Positions 1 through 9,447 of a DNA stretch of 64,000 bases are shown here, piece after piece (positions within the stretch are counted from its first letter, which is position 1; the number at the start of each line of letters is the position of its first letter). A program made the translations under genes and the position numbers. The notes under the pieces are model-generated. The model saw only the letters and a list, made by a program, of their open reading frames with translations. It did no database searches and was not told where the DNA came from. Origin of the DNA: Maledivibacter sp. (lineage in GTDB: Bacteria; Bacillota; Clostridia; Peptostreptococcales; Caminicellaceae). The stretch lies in assembly GCA_025210375.1 (NCBI GenBank), contig JAOASB010000052.1:124001-188000 (forward strand), read 5' to 3'.

Positions 1-2
1 GC

Positions 3-572
3 TACAGTATTGTTAATAAAGTAAGGCAAAGGGATATAAAGGAAGGCATATTTGGTAGAAATGGCTTAAATGGATTGATATTTTACTTAAGCCTATTGGG
101 TCTTGTGGCCAATGTTGCACTTAAAAGAGAGATAATCCCATCCACTGTGCTTTACTTAATATTATTGATTTCCTTAGTCCTTATTGTGGTTAGGGAGCCA
201 ATGGCTAATCTAATACTTAAGAAAAGACCACTATATCACGAGGAGATATCTAGCTACTATATAGAAAGTGGCTTTGATATATTTGAAACTCTACTTAGCA
301 TGATGAGTAATACGATTTCCTTTATAAGGGTAGGAGCATTTGCCCTTAATCATGTTGGACTTTTCATAGCCTTTCAAACCATGGCAAAGCTCATGAACAA
401 TTTTGCGGGAAGCATAATCATTTTTCTAATAGGCAACATCATTATAATATTCCTTGAAGGCTTAATAGTATTTATTCAGGGGTTAAGGCTACAATACTAT
501 GAGCTTTTCAGTAAATATTATAAGGGTGAGGGAATAGAATTTGAGCCGGTGAAATTAGGGGCTAAATATTAA
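3..572 (+). CDS. ntpI: V/A-type ATPase subunit I, C-terminal part (5' end outside the window)
   Basis: The reading frame is open from the left edge, so about 189 C-terminal residues are visible. Subunit I (the a-like stator) forms the ion half-channels against the rotor ring in the membrane. The visible part has several hydrophobic helices and the family landmarks SFIRVGAFALNH, with its arginine in a membrane helix, and EGLIVFIQGLRLQYYELFSKYY near the end. It lies 15 bases before ntpK and belongs to the same operon. The N-terminal cytoplasmic arm cannot be seen. Identification is firm because motif, length of the tail and operon context agree. Confidence 0.95.
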   Translation, partial: YSIVNKVRQRDIKEGIFGRNGLNGLIFYLSLLGLVANVALKREIIPSTVLYLILLISLVLIVVREPMANLILKKRPLYHEEISSYYIESGFDIFETLLSMMSNTISFIRVGAFALNHVGLFIAFQTMAKLMNNFAGSIIIFLIGNIIIIFLEGLIVFIQGLRLQYYELFSKYYKGEGIEFEPVKLGAKY

Positions 573-587
573 CTGGGGGTAATAAAC

Positions 588-1010
588 ATGAAATACATAC
601 TAATTTCTTCAATAATCATTGTGATGTTAACAATAGGTTCTGGAATGATGATGGCATATATGAATTATGAGGGATCAAAGCCAAAGCTCAAAAAGGCACT
701 TAAGTTCAATTTATTTACCTTTATTCCAATGATGCTTATGGCTCTTATAATCCTAGTACCCGATATAGTTTTGGCTATACCCCAGGGGGGAGCAAATCCT
801 TCGGGCTTAGGATTTATCGCAGCGGCTCTTTGTACTGGTCTTGCAACCATAGGAGCAGGCTATGCAGTTGGAGCAGTTGGTTCTTCCGCATTAGGAGCGG
901 TATCGGAAGATCCAAAGATACTTGGAAAAACCTTGATATTTGTTGGCCTAGCCGAAGGTATAGCCATATATGGATTGATCATCTCCATATTGATACTTGG
1001 TAGATTATAG
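588..1010 (+). CDS. ntpK: V/A-type ATPase rotor subunit K (c-like proteolipid)
   Basis: This 140-residue protein has four predicted membrane helices. The last two (about residues 73-138) form the rotor hairpin, with the ion-binding glutamate E123 in GLAEGIAIYGL. The first two helices (about 3-25 and 40-65) are less conserved, so only one carboxylate is present per chain. The partner helix contains GLATIGAGYAVGAVG and lacks the glutamine used as a sodium ligand in sodium-type rings. Proton use is therefore possible, but this is only an inference. It sits between subunits I and F in the operon. Confidence 0.93.
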   Translation: MKYILISSIIIVMLTIGSGMMMAYMNYEGSKPKLKKALKFNLFTFIPMMLMALIILVPDIVLAIPQGGANPSGLGFIAAALCTGLATIGAGYAVGAVGSSALGAVSEDPKILGKTLIFVGLAEGIAIYGLIISILILGRL

Positions 1011-1019
1011 GGTTTTATC

Positions 1020-1325
1020 ATGAGATCCTATTTAATATGTGATGATAAGGATACCCTTATAGGAATGAGACTCGGTGGCATTGAAGGGGTTCTCGTTAAT
1101 ACCAGGAAGGATATATTAGATCAGCTCAAGAAAGTATTGTCCGATGATAGTGTGGGAATTGTAATCATTACGGAGAGTATATTATTGATGGCTGAAGATG
1201 AGATCATGAAAATAAAATTAGAAAGGGAATATCCATTGATTACGGCAATACCCGGTAGAGATGTGAAGAAAAGAGAAGATTATATATCTAAATATATAAG
1301 GGAGTCAATTGGAATCAAGATATGA
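1020..1325 (+). CDS. ntpF: V/A-type ATPase subunit F (central stalk)
   Basis: A 101-residue soluble protein with the compact alpha/beta fold pattern of subunit F: it starts MRSYLICDDKDTLIGMRLGG and later has VGIVIITESI and an acidic/basic tail. Subunit F binds subunit D in the central rotor stalk. It begins 9 bases after ntpK, and its stop codon overlaps the ribosome site of the next gene. In many clostridial operons F stands first or after C. Here it follows K directly, and no subunit C gene lies in the visible part. Confidence 0.92.
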   Translation: MRSYLICDDKDTLIGMRLGGIEGVLVNTRKDILDQLKKVLSDDSVGIVIITESILLMAEDEIMKIKLEREYPLITAIPGRDVKKREDYISKYIRESIGIKI

Positions 1326-1335
1326 GGTGGTAATT

Positions 1336-1962
1336 ATGATTACAGTGGAAGAGAAACTCGATGTATTCACAAAATTGGTGCTTGAAAAGGTACAAAGAGA
1401 ATATGAGGAAAAGAAAAAAGAAATAGATGAAAAAAATAATGAAATAATTCAGGGCCATAAATCGGAGATAAGTGAAAGGGCCCATAAATTAATTATAAAT
1501 ATAACTGGTAGGGGAGAAATACAAAAAAATCGTTTGATTTCAAGGGCAAAGGTTGAAGGTAAAAGGATTGTTTTAAGTAAGAAGGAAGAATTGTTGGAAA
1601 AGCTCATAGGAAATATAGAGGGAAAGGCCGTTCAATTTACATATGAAGACGACTACAAGGGTTATATTGTGAATAGTTTATGTGAAGCCCTTGAAAATTT
1701 AAAAAATAAAAAATCTATAATACTGTTTTTAACAGATAAGGACAGGGATAGATACAGGGAATTAATCATAAATACAGTAAGAGAGAATGGCTTTGACAGT
1801 GAAAACACACAGATTCAAAGCCTAGAACCTGGATTAATAGGGGGAGTAATAGCTATAGATAGGGAAAAAACAGTTAAAGTAGACTGCACCATAAAGACTA
1901 GGATAGAGGATAATAGAAATATGATTGGTAGGGTATTATATGATGCCCTGGATAGGAAATAG
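1336..1962 (+). CDS. ntpE: V/A-type ATPase subunit E (peripheral stalk)
   Basis: The likely start is the ATG at 1336, behind gaggtgg at 1324-1330. An in-frame ATG at 1309 would overlap ntpF and lacks a good ribosome site. The product is about 208 residues. The first 80 are a charged coiled coil rich in K and E (EKVQREYEEKKKEIDEKNN), followed by a globular C-terminal domain with EPGLIGGVIAIDREKTVKVDCTI, typical of subunit E. It forms the peripheral stalk, normally as a dimer with subunit G/H. No separate G gene is visible here. Confidence 0.92.
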   Translation: MITVEEKLDVFTKLVLEKVQREYEEKKKEIDEKNNEIIQGHKSEISERAHKLIINITGRGEIQKNRLISRAKVEGKRIVLSKKEELLEKLIGNIEGKAVQFTYEDDYKGYIVNSLCEALENLKNKKSIILFLTDKDRDRYRELIINTVRENGFDSENTQIQSLEPGLIGGVIAIDREKTVKVDCTIKTRIEDNRNMIGRVLYDALDRK

Positions 1963-2030
1963 TAGAGAGAGCGGTTTTTAAGCTTCAACCATAGGGGATG
2001 ACAAAAAAGACGGTAGCACGAGGTGATGGG

Positions 2031-3800
2031 ATGATTAGATCAGGAATCATAACTCTCATAAATGGTCCTGTTGTCAGAGCAAAAAAAATGTCTGATTTTA
2101 AGATGAGAGAAATGGTAATGGTAGGGAATAAGAAGCTCATAGGTGAAGTAATATCCATAGAAGGGGATGAAGGGACTATACAGGTCTATGAGGAAACCGA
2201 GGGATTAAGGCCCGGAGAAAGGGTCATATCAACGGGGAAGCCTTTATCTCTAAAGCTCGGACCGGGAATGTTAGGAAATATTTTTGATGGTATAGAAAGA
2301 CCTTTAAAAAAAATAAATGAAATTTCTGGAAGTTTTATAGCAGAAGGTATAGGACTCATATCCATCGATGAAGAGAAGAAATGGGATGTAAAGATTTTAG
2401 TAGGGGAAGGGGATAACTTAAGGGAAGGAACTATTTTTGGAAGGGTTCAGGAAACATCCCTTATAACCCATAGATTACTTGTACCTCCGGGAGTGAATGG
2501 AAGGGTAAAGTGGACTGTGGAGGATGGTAAATACAATATCGAAGAAAATTTGGTAGCCATAGAAGATGAAAAGGGAAATCAACATGATCTAAGGATGTAT
2601 CAGAAATGGTCTGTAAGAGAGCCGAGACCAGTCACAGAGAGACTTCCTATTGATATTCCCCTCATAACTGGGCAAAGGGTTTTGGATATGTTTTTTCCCA
2701 TAGCTAAGGGTGGAACTGCCGCCATACCTGGAGGCTTTGGAACTGGTAAAACCATGACCCAGCATCAGCTTGCAAAATGGTCCGATGCAGATATCATAGT
2801 TTATATAGGCTGTGGTGAGCGTGGAAACGAGATGACCGAGGTTTTAGAGGATTTTCCAAAGCTTATTGATCCTAAAACCGATAAACCAATAATGGAGAGA
2901 ACCATATTAATAGCTAATACCTCTAACATGCCCGTTGCCGCTAGAGAAGCCAGCATATACACGGGAATCACAATGGCGGAGTATTTTAGAGACATGGGAT
3001 ATCATGTCGCTGTTATGGCTGATTCCACCTCCAGATGGGCAGAGGCCCTAAGGGAGATATCGGGAAGACTTGAAGAAATGCCTGCGGAGGAAGGATATCC
3101 CGCTTATTTGCCCTCAAGACTTGCGGAGTTTTATGAAAGGGCAGGATATGTAACGACTTTGAATGAGGAAGAGGCATCGGTGACGATCATAGGTGCCGTT
3201 TCACCTGCCGGTGGAGATTTTTCTGAACCAGTAACTGAGAATACTAAAAGGTATGTGAACGCCTTTCTAGGTCTGGATAAGAGGCTTGCCTATGCCAGGC
3301 ATTATCCTGCAATCAACTGGCTTACAAGTTATAGCGGATATATAAAGATACTCCATCATTGGTATAGTGAAAATGTTGGCGAGGATGCCTTGGAGATTAG
3401 GAATAAATTCATGGAGATACTTCACAAGGAAAACAAGCTCCAGGAGATTGTGCAGCTTGTGGGTGAGGATGTACTTCCCGATGATCAAAGGCTTATACTT
3501 GAGATATCAAAGGTTATAAAAATAGGTTTTCTGCAGCAAAATGCCTTTCATAAGGTGGATACCTATGTGCCCATAAATAAACAGTATGAAATGTTAATGG
3601 TTATAGATTATTTATGTACAAGGGCCTTTGAAGGTATAAAGAAGGGCATACCTATATCTCAAATAAAGGATAAAAAAATCTTTAGTGATGTAACCAAGCT
3701 AAAATACACTATTCCCAATGACGATTTTAGGGGAATAGAGGCATTGAAAGAAGAAATAGATGAGTATTATGATAATCTTTTAGAGCGGTATGAAGGATAA
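2031..3800 (+). CDS. ntpA: V/A-type ATPase catalytic subunit A
   Basis: Start chosen at the ATG at 2031 ([19 protein letters not shown]), 5 bases after aggtg at 2021-2025. An ATG at 1998 would add 11 unconserved residues. The product is 589 residues, the usual length. The P-loop GGFGTGKT is at about residues 234-241, followed by [13 protein letters not shown] and the [31 protein letters not shown] segment split across the catalytic fold. The non-homologous region typical of A subunits lies at about 110-200. It hydrolyses or makes ATP at the A/B interface. Confidence 0.97.
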   Translation: MIRSGIITLINGPVVRAKKMSDFKMREMVMVGNKKLIGEVISIEGDEGTIQVYEETEGLRPGERVISTGKPLSLKLGPGMLGNIFDGIERPLKKINEISGSFIAEGIGLISIDEEKKWDVKILVGEGDNLREGTIFGRVQETSLITHRLLVPPGVNGRVKWTVEDGKYNIEENLVAIEDEKGNQHDLRMYQKWSVREPRPVTERLPIDIPLITGQRVLDMFFPIAKGGTAAIPGGFGTGKTMTQHQLAKWSDADIIVYIGCGERGNEMTEVLEDFPKLIDPKTDKPIMERTILIANTSNMPVAAREASIYTGITMAEYFRDMGYHVAVMADSTSRWAEALREISGRLEEMPAEEGYPAYLPSRLAEFYERAGYVTTLNEEEASVTIIGAVSPAGGDFSEPVTENTKRYVNAFLGLDKRLAYARHYPAINWLTSYSGYIKILHHWYSENVGEDALEIRNKFMEILHKENKLQEIVQLVGEDVLPDDQRLILEISKVIKIGFLQQNAFHKVDTYVPINKQYEMLMVIDYLCTRAFEGIKKGIPISQIKDKKIFSDVTKLKYTIPNDDFRGIEALKEEIDEYYDNLLERYEG

Positions 3801-3835
3801 GAAGCACAGATCATTATATATTAGGACGTGATTTC

Positions 3836-5206
3836 ATGAAGAAGGAATACTTGAGATTGGATAAAATAGAAGGCCCATTGATAATGTTATCCGAGGTTGA
3901 GGATGCATCCTATGGTGAAATTATAGATATAGATATTGAGGATGGAAAAAGAAAGGGAAAGGTAATAAAGATAGAAGAGGACAAGGTGGTGGCCCAGGTT
4001 TTTGAAGGCACAGCTGGATTGTCCACAAGCAACACATCTGTGAGGTTTACGGCTAAGCCCTTTGAAATACCCCTTTCAAGGGAGATATTAGGTAGAACCT
4101 TTAATGGCATTGGATACCCCATTGATAATGGTGGAAAAATATACAGTGACAATAAATATAATGTCAATGGAAGACCTATAAATCCCGTGGCAAGGAAATA
4201 TCCAAGGAACTATATACAAACGGGAATTTCTTCAATAGATAGCCTAGCCACTTTGATAAGAGGGCAGAAGCTTCCCATATTTTCTGGAAGCGGTATGTCC
4301 CATAATGAATTGGCGGCTCAAATAGTTAAGCAGGCTAAGATCAGTTCAGACAGTGAGGAAGAATTTGGGATAGTGTTTGCAGCCATAGGGGTAAAGCATG
4401 ATGATGCGAACTATTTTAAAAGAAGCTTTGAGGAATCTGGAGCAATAGAAAGGGTTGCCATGTACCTAAATCTTGCCGATGATCCCATCGTTGAGAGAAC
4501 AATTACTCCTAGATGTGCTTTGACAGCCGCTGAATATCTTGCCTTTGAAGAGGGAATGCATATACTTGTAATAATGACTGATATAACCAGCTATTGTGAA
4601 GCCCTTAGGGAGATTTCTTCTGCTAGAGAAGAGGTTCCCAGCAGAAAGGGGTATCCGGGATATCTTTATTCAGACCTTGCAGCATTATACGAAAGAGCGG
4701 GAATGATGAAGGATAGCAAAGGGTCCATAACATTGTTGCCTATACTCACAATGCCCAATGATGATATAACCCATCCCGTTCCCGATTTGACAGGATATAT
4801 CACAGAGGGACAGATAGTTTTAGGAAGAGAACTTTATCAAAACAATATTTATCCCCCAGTAAATATATTGCCATCACTTTCTAGATTGATGAAGGATGGA
4901 ATAGGTAAGGGATATACAAGGGAGGATCACCCCGAAGTATCAAACCAGCTTTTTGCATCCTATTCTAGAGTCCAAGAGGTAAGAGCCTTGGCTCAAATAA
5001 TAGGTGAGGATGATTTATCGGATATGGATAAAAAGTATATGCAGTTTGGGAAAAATTTTGAGGGCAAATTTGTAACCCAAGACTTTGATGAAAATAGAAG
5101 CATAGAAGAAAGCCTTGACTTAGGGTGGAAAATACTAGGGATACTGCCCAAGGAAGAATTAGACAGATTGAGCCCAGAGATGATAGAGAGATATTATAGA
5201 GAATGA
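3836..5206 (+). CDS. ntpB: V/A-type ATPase regulatory subunit B
   Basis: A 456-residue protein paired with subunit A in the A3B3 head. It has the B-subunit features: no P-loop at the equivalent site (it reads [14 protein letters not shown]), then [20 protein letters not shown] and [20 protein letters not shown]. The start [15 protein letters not shown] is preceded by a weak site (aggacgtg) 36 bases after ntpA. Subunit B binds nucleotide but is not catalytic. Gene order A-B-D is standard. Confidence 0.97.
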   Translation: MKKEYLRLDKIEGPLIMLSEVEDASYGEIIDIDIEDGKRKGKVIKIEEDKVVAQVFEGTAGLSTSNTSVRFTAKPFEIPLSREILGRTFNGIGYPIDNGGKIYSDNKYNVNGRPINPVARKYPRNYIQTGISSIDSLATLIRGQKLPIFSGSGMSHNELAAQIVKQAKISSDSEEEFGIVFAAIGVKHDDANYFKRSFEESGAIERVAMYLNLADDPIVERTITPRCALTAAEYLAFEEGMHILVIMTDITSYCEALREISSAREEVPSRKGYPGYLYSDLAALYERAGMMKDSKGSITLLPILTMPNDDITHPVPDLTGYITEGQIVLGRELYQNNIYPPVNILPSLSRLMKDGIGKGYTREDHPEVSNQLFASYSRVQEVRALAQIIGEDDLSDMDKKYMQFGKNFEGKFVTQDFDENRSIEESLDLGWKILGILPKEELDRLSPEMIERYYRE

Positions 5207-5244
5207 GATATATTGAATGTTTTTTTTGAAGGGAATGACCAGAT

Positions 5245-5853
5245 ATGCAAAATATCACTCCAACTAAAGCAAACCTAATAAAAGCAAAGAGCCTTTTGGA
5301 TTTTTCTGAAAAGGGATATGAGCTTTTGGATAAGAAGAGGAGTGTTTTGGTAAGGGAAATGATGGGACTTATTCATAGGGTTAAGGACGTACAAAGGAGA
5401 ATAACTGCTACCTTTGAAGAGGCCTATAGAGCCCTTGAGGTAGTTAATGTGACCATGGGAGTAAATAATGTTGAAGAGGTTTCCATATCTATTCCCAAGG
5501 TTGAAGAATATGAAATACTTCTTAAAAGTATTATGGGAGTTGAGATTCCAACGGTAAAATTTGAGCAAAAAGTCCTAAGGCCCTACTATGGATTTTTTAG
5601 AACCAATCCAGCTATGGATATAGCTGTAACAAAATTTAGGGAGGTTAAGCATCTTATATATGAGTTGTCAGAGATAGAAAACTCAGTTTATAAGTTGGCT
5701 ATGGAAATTAAGAAGACCCAAAAAAGGGCAAATGCATTGGAAAAGATACAAATACCTAAATATAAAAATCAAGCTAAATTTATTTCTGAGGCTTTAGAGG
5801 AAAAAGAAAGGGAGGATTTTTTTAGACTAAAAAAAGTTAAAAAAAGGATGTAA
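5245..5853 (+). CDS. ntpD: V/A-type ATPase subunit D (central rotor shaft)
   Basis: A 202-residue, largely helical, basic protein starting MQNITPTKANLIKAKS, the usual N-terminus of subunit D. It ends with a lysine-rich tail. It forms the antiparallel coiled-coil shaft that turns inside A3B3. It is the last gene of the operon. The next gene is about 290 bases away, after a repeat fragment and an inverted repeat. Confidence 0.95.
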   Translation: MQNITPTKANLIKAKSLLDFSEKGYELLDKKRSVLVREMMGLIHRVKDVQRRITATFEEAYRALEVVNVTMGVNNVEEVSISIPKVEEYEILLKSIMGVEIPTVKFEQKVLRPYYGFFRTNPAMDIAVTKFREVKHLIYELSEIENSVYKLAMEIKKTQKRANALEKIQIPKYKNQAKFISEALEEKEREDFFRLKKVKKRM

Positions 5854-5893
5854 AGAAAATTGCATAAACACCTCAGAAATTGTATAATTTCCT
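5854..5893. repeat. Repeat B-like fragment after ntpD
   Basis: A short palindrome with aaaattgcataa on the left and ttgtataattt on the right. It resembles the ends of the repeat B family found complete at 16416-16574 and 42915-43073, with the centre deleted. It lies directly after the stop codon of the V-ATPase operon. It might also work as a weak transcript end, since a run of eight T follows about 20 bases later, but that is unproven. Confidence 0.5.
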
Positions 5894-6008
5894 TATATAG
5901 TAGAGGATTTCTTTTTTTTATATAGAATAATATATAAGATGTATGATTTACCCTATGTAGATTAAACTTTACAAGGGCATATGTACATATGACAAAATTA
6001 AAGTTATA

Positions 6009-6060
6009 CATTTTTTATTAACAAATCTATATCCATATCTCGGTTTGTTAATAAAAAATG
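6009..6060. repeat. Perfect 17-bp inverted repeat upstream of the S-layer gene
   Basis: The arms at 6009-6025 and 6044-6060 are perfect reverse complements around an 18-base spacer. The sequence is nearly all A/T and ends about 80 bases before the start of the SLH-domain gene. Likely roles are an operator, a leader stem-loop that stabilises an abundant mRNA, or a transcript end for the V-ATPase operon. Nothing in the sequence decides between these. Confidence 0.7.
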
Positions 6061-6141
6061 TGTGAAATATTGTGGAAAAGCATTTTTCTACAACTACATA
6101 ATATGGGAATCTTACTACAAACTACATAGGAGGTAAAGTGA

Positions 6142-8013
6142 ATGAAAAAGACAAACAAAATACTAGTTGTATTAGTAACCGTATCTGTATTACTTTTATC
6201 CAACACAATAGGAGTACTAGCACTTCAAAGTTTTACTGATGTCACAGATGGACATTGGGCAAAGGATTATGTAGAAAAGATGGCAAAGAAGGGAATAGTA
6301 ACGGGATATGATGATGCTACCTTTAGACCGTCGGTGAATGTTAGTAAGTTACAAACCATTGTTATGATATTTAGAGCAGTAAAGGCTGCGGATAAATTAG
6401 ATGGTGTGGATTTAGATAGCATGGTATTTAAAAATAGTATGGTTTTAACTCAATATAATATACCTTCATGGGCAAGACAGGCAGTGGCTTATGCCCTAGA
6501 AAACGATATAATCAAGTCATATGACCTTAGAAGCTTTTCAAAGTCCGATGGGACTTCAGAAAATGCTAAAAGAATTGAGGTATCTGTATATATAGGTAAG
6601 GCATTGAATAAATATTTAAAGGAAGACTTGAACCAGAACATTATATCCCTTGGATTTAAGGATAAAGCATTTATTTCAGTTGCGGATGCTAAATATGTGG
6701 ATTTATTAGTGAGAAAAGGCATTGTAGAGGGTGATGAAAATGGTAATTTTAATCCAAATAAGCCTATCATGCGGGCAGCTGCAGCAAAAATGCTTTCATT
6801 GAGCTACGATATACTAGATGATTTAGAAGTAAAGGTAGAGCCAGAAAAGGAATTGACAACTAAGGAAGGTAAAATAGTACTTGTAGTCGATGATAATGAT
6901 TCAATAGTAGTTGAGAATAGCAACGGGGATAAAAACATTTATAAATTCCACGAGGATGCAAATATAGTAATAGATGGGAAAAACTCTCGTTTTAGCAATC
7001 TTGAGGAAAAGGAAAATATAAAGGTATATCTTGATGAGGATGGAGTCGTAGTGAAGGCTGAAGTTGATATCACCTTATCGGACTCTGAAGGAGAAGTATA
7101 TAGTGTAGTTAAGATGGAGGGGTATTATCTATTAACCATCAGGGACAAAGAAAATACCAGTAGAAAAAGAACCTATAAGATTGATAGTGACACAGTTGTA
7201 AAGCTTAATGATATAACGGCAAAGCCTACGGAGCTTGAAAAGGGAGATTCAATATCTATCGTTGCTGAGGGTGATTTTATAAAGCAAATAAGTGCCCAAT
7301 CTAAGACGAGGGTATATGAAGGTATACTTGAAACAGGTATTTATTTCAGTGGAGTTCCTAAGATAAAGATAAAAGCTGCCACTCAAAAGATATATGAGCT
7401 TGAGGTAGATGAAGATGTAGAGGTTAGAAAAAACAATAGGAAGACAACCTTGATGAACTTAGTGAAGGGTGATATAGTAACTATAACCACTGAGCATGAT
7501 AAGGTGGTTAAGATAGTTTCTACTAGTATTGAAGAAGACGATGAGGGTGTAATAACTGAAATAATATTAGGTGCTGTAAACAAGATCACAATTCTAAATG
7601 ATGCTGGAGAAGAGAAAACATATGCCCTTTCCCCAGATGTAGACATAGATATTGATGATGATAGAAATGTCGAAATTAGTGAATTGAAGATTGATTATAG
7701 AGTTGAATTAGATATAGAGAGTGATGTGGTAACGGATATTGATGCAGAAAGGGTGGAAACTAGCAATTCACTGTCAGGGATAATAACAAAAGTACATGAT
7801 GATTTCGAGGCAATAACAATAAAGGTCACTGAAAATGGTGAGATAAAGAGTTATACGGTTTCCGTAGATGATGCACGTATAATGTCTAAAAATGGTAGTT
7901 CTAGAGATTTCAAAGACCTTGATGAAGATGATGAAGTATTTATTTATGGTGAAAATAAAAATGAGATTTTTGATTTTGTGGCAGATAGAATATTTATCAT
8001 GAAAGAGAATTAA
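6142..8013 (+). CDS. Exported S-layer-homology (SLH) domain protein with repeated acidic beta modules
   Basis: 623 residues. A signal peptide covers about residues 1-28 (KTNKILVVLVTVSVLLLS then VLALQ). Three SLH-type modules follow: FTDVTDGHWAKDYVEKMA (about 31-80), a diverged one near 113-165 and a third near 172-220 (KYVDLLVRKGIVEGDENGNF). These bind pyruvylated wall polymer. The rest, about 235-620, is very acidic and looks like four or five repeats of 70-80 residues, each with a run such as LEKGDSISIV or LVKGDIVTITTE. The function of that region is unknown; structural or cation-binding roles are guesses. A good ribosome site (aggaggt) precedes it. It is 30 bases upstream of kal. Confidence 0.88.
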   Translation: MKKTNKILVVLVTVSVLLLSNTIGVLALQSFTDVTDGHWAKDYVEKMAKKGIVTGYDDATFRPSVNVSKLQTIVMIFRAVKAADKLDGVDLDSMVFKNSMVLTQYNIPSWARQAVAYALENDIIKSYDLRSFSKSDGTSENAKRIEVSVYIGKALNKYLKEDLNQNIISLGFKDKAFISVADAKYVDLLVRKGIVEGDENGNFNPNKPIMRAAAAKMLSLSYDILDDLEVKVEPEKELTTKEGKIVLVVDDNDSIVVENSNGDKNIYKFHEDANIVIDGKNSRFSNLEEKENIKVYLDEDGVVVKAEVDITLSDSEGEVYSVVKMEGYYLLTIRDKENTSRKRTYKIDSDTVVKLNDITAKPTELEKGDSISIVAEGDFIKQISAQSKTRVYEGILETGIYFSGVPKIKIKAATQKIYELEVDEDVEVRKNNRKTTLMNLVKGDIVTITTEHDKVVKIVSTSIEEDDEGVITEIILGAVNKITILNDAGEEKTYALSPDVDIDIDDDRNVEISELKIDYRVELDIESDVVTDIDAERVETSNSLSGIITKVHDDFEAITIKVTENGEIKSYTVSVDDARIMSKNGSSRDFKDLDEDDEVFIYGENKNEIFDFVADRIFIMKEN

Positions 8014-8043
8014 GAATAAATTAATTTTTGGAGGTATGAATTT

Positions 8044-8427
8044 ATGGAAAAGGCAATGATAAGAATGAGAATGAGCATGCACGATGCTCACTATGGTGGA
8101 AATTTAGTTGATGGTGCAAAGATGCTTCAGCTATTTGGTGATGTGGCTACTGAATTATTGATCAGACAGGATGGTGACGAAGGTCTATTTGCAGGTTATG
8201 AGAGTGTAGAATTTAATGCACCTGTGTATGCAGGAGATTACATCGAAGCCGTTGGGGAAATAACCAAGGTTGGAAATTCTTCAAGAAAAATGAAGTTTGA
8301 AGCTAGAAAGGTAATAATTCCAAGACCAGATTTAAGCGATTCAGCATGTGATTTACTAGAGGAACCTATAGTGGTGTGTAGGGCAGTAGGGACTTGTGTA
8401 GTGCCTAAGGATAAGCAGAGGAAATAG
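8044..8427 (+). CDS. kal: 3-aminobutyryl-CoA ammonia-lyase (lysine fermentation)
   Basis: A 127-residue hot-dog-fold protein that matches the small lyase removing ammonia from L-3-aminobutyryl-CoA to give crotonyl-CoA in clostridial lysine fermentation. It starts [19 protein letters not shown] and has the thioesterase-like [19 protein letters not shown] and [19 protein letters not shown]. The ribosome site is ggaggt, 8 bases before ATG. The next gene is kce, its pathway partner. The other pathway genes (kamA, kamDE, kdd, atoDA) are not in the window. Its TAG stop overlaps the first unit of a heptamer repeat. Confidence 0.88.
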   Translation: MEKAMIRMRMSMHDAHYGGNLVDGAKMLQLFGDVATELLIRQDGDEGLFAGYESVEFNAPVYAGDYIEAVGEITKVGNSSRKMKFEARKVIIPRPDLSDSACDLLEEPIVVCRAVGTCVVPKDKQRK

Positions 8428-8470
8428 TTCTAAGTCCTAAGTGGAAAGTTCTAAGTTTTAGGGTCGACCT
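8426..8470 (+). repeat. Repeat A copy A1 (heptamer tract plus GGGTCGACC)
   Basis: A run of 7-base units of type AGTTCTA / AGTCCTA / AGTGGAA / AGTTTTA followed by gggtcgacc. It is the reverse-complement half of the family seen in full at 18405-18508. It fills half the gap between kal and kce, and it starts inside the kal stop codon. Confidence 0.7.
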
Positions 8471-8534
8471 TTTAGTATGCTTTATGATTTAGATACATAT
8501 TAGAATTTAGAATGAATGGGAGATGATGTTTCTT

Positions 8535-9353
8535 ATGGAAAAATTGATTATTACTGCTGCTTTAACTGGGGCAGAGGTAACTAAGGAAATACAGCCAAAT
8601 CTTCCGGTGACTCCTGATGAGATTGCTGAGGCCGCTTATGAATGCTACAAGGCAGGAGCTTCCATAGTACATGTTCATGCTAGGGATAACGAAGGCAGTC
8701 CTACTCAAGAATATGAGGTTTATAAGAAAATCAAGGAAAAGATCGAAGAAAAGTGTGATATAATAGTTCAGCCTTCCACTGGAGGAGCTGTATGGCATTC
8801 AGCCGATGAAAGGTTACAGCCCGTTGAGCTGGCTCCAGAAATGGCGACTCTTAGCTGTGGAACATGTAATTTTGGACCCGATGTGTTCATGAACTCCCAG
8901 GAGTATATTGAAAAGTTTGCTAAGAGAATGAAGGAGCTTGGAGTAAAGCCGGAGATAGAAGTATTTGAAAGAGGAATGATAAATAATGCCATAGGATTAG
9001 TTAAAAAGGGTTTTATTGATTCTCCCTTACACTTTGATTTTGTCCTTGGAGTACCGGGAGCTTGTCCAGGAACCCCAGAGGATTTGATGTATATGTTAAG
9101 AAGCATACCCGATGGTTCTACTTGGACGGTTGCGGGAATAGGCAAGGATGAGCTTCCCCTCGCCGTTATGGCTATTATCCTTGGTGGAAATGTAAGGGTC
9201 GGTTTTGAGGATAATGTTTATTATTCAAAGGGTATATTGGCTGAGTCGAATGCTCAGTTGGTAGAAAGAATAGTACGAATTGCTAAAGAAATGGGAAGAG
9301 AAGTAGCCACTCCTAATGAAGCAAGGGAGATATTGGGTATAAAGAAGAAATAG
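8535..9353 (+). CDS. kce: 3-keto-5-aminohexanoate cleavage enzyme (BKACE family)
   Basis: About 272 residues from the ATG at 8535 (MEKLIITAALTGAEVTKE, the usual N-terminus). Upstream ATGs at 8523 and 8526 are also in frame and one of them could be used, since ggag lies at 8519-8522. The enzyme condenses or cleaves 3-keto-5-aminohexanoate with acetyl-CoA to give acetoacetate and 3-aminobutyryl-CoA, the substrate of Kal encoded upstream. The zinc-binding histidine pair HVHARD is at about residue 46, and GVPGACPGTPEDL and EDNVYYSKG are present. Some BKACE members act on other beta-keto acids, but the kal neighbour supports the lysine route. Confidence 0.9.
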   Translation: MEKLIITAALTGAEVTKEIQPNLPVTPDEIAEAAYECYKAGASIVHVHARDNEGSPTQEYEVYKKIKEKIEEKCDIIVQPSTGGAVWHSADERLQPVELAPEMATLSCGTCNFGPDVFMNSQEYIEKFAKRMKELGVKPEIEVFERGMINNAIGLVKKGFIDSPLHFDFVLGVPGACPGTPEDLMYMLRSIPDGSTWTVAGIGKDELPLAVMAIILGGNVRVGFEDNVYYSKGILAESNAQLVERIVRIAKEMGREVATPNEAREILGIKKK

Positions 9354-9447
9354 GTGAATATACTATAGGGGTTAATCATATATGTCCTATTAAATTAGGG
9401 TTTTGTGTAGAGAAGCCACATATGTTTTCTCATCAAGGAGGTTTGAA

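Noticed and set aside
8426-8470. CRISPR array (short regularly spaced repeats)
   Set aside because: The period is 7 bases with no unique spacers and there are no cas genes in the window. The same holds for the other heptamer tracts.
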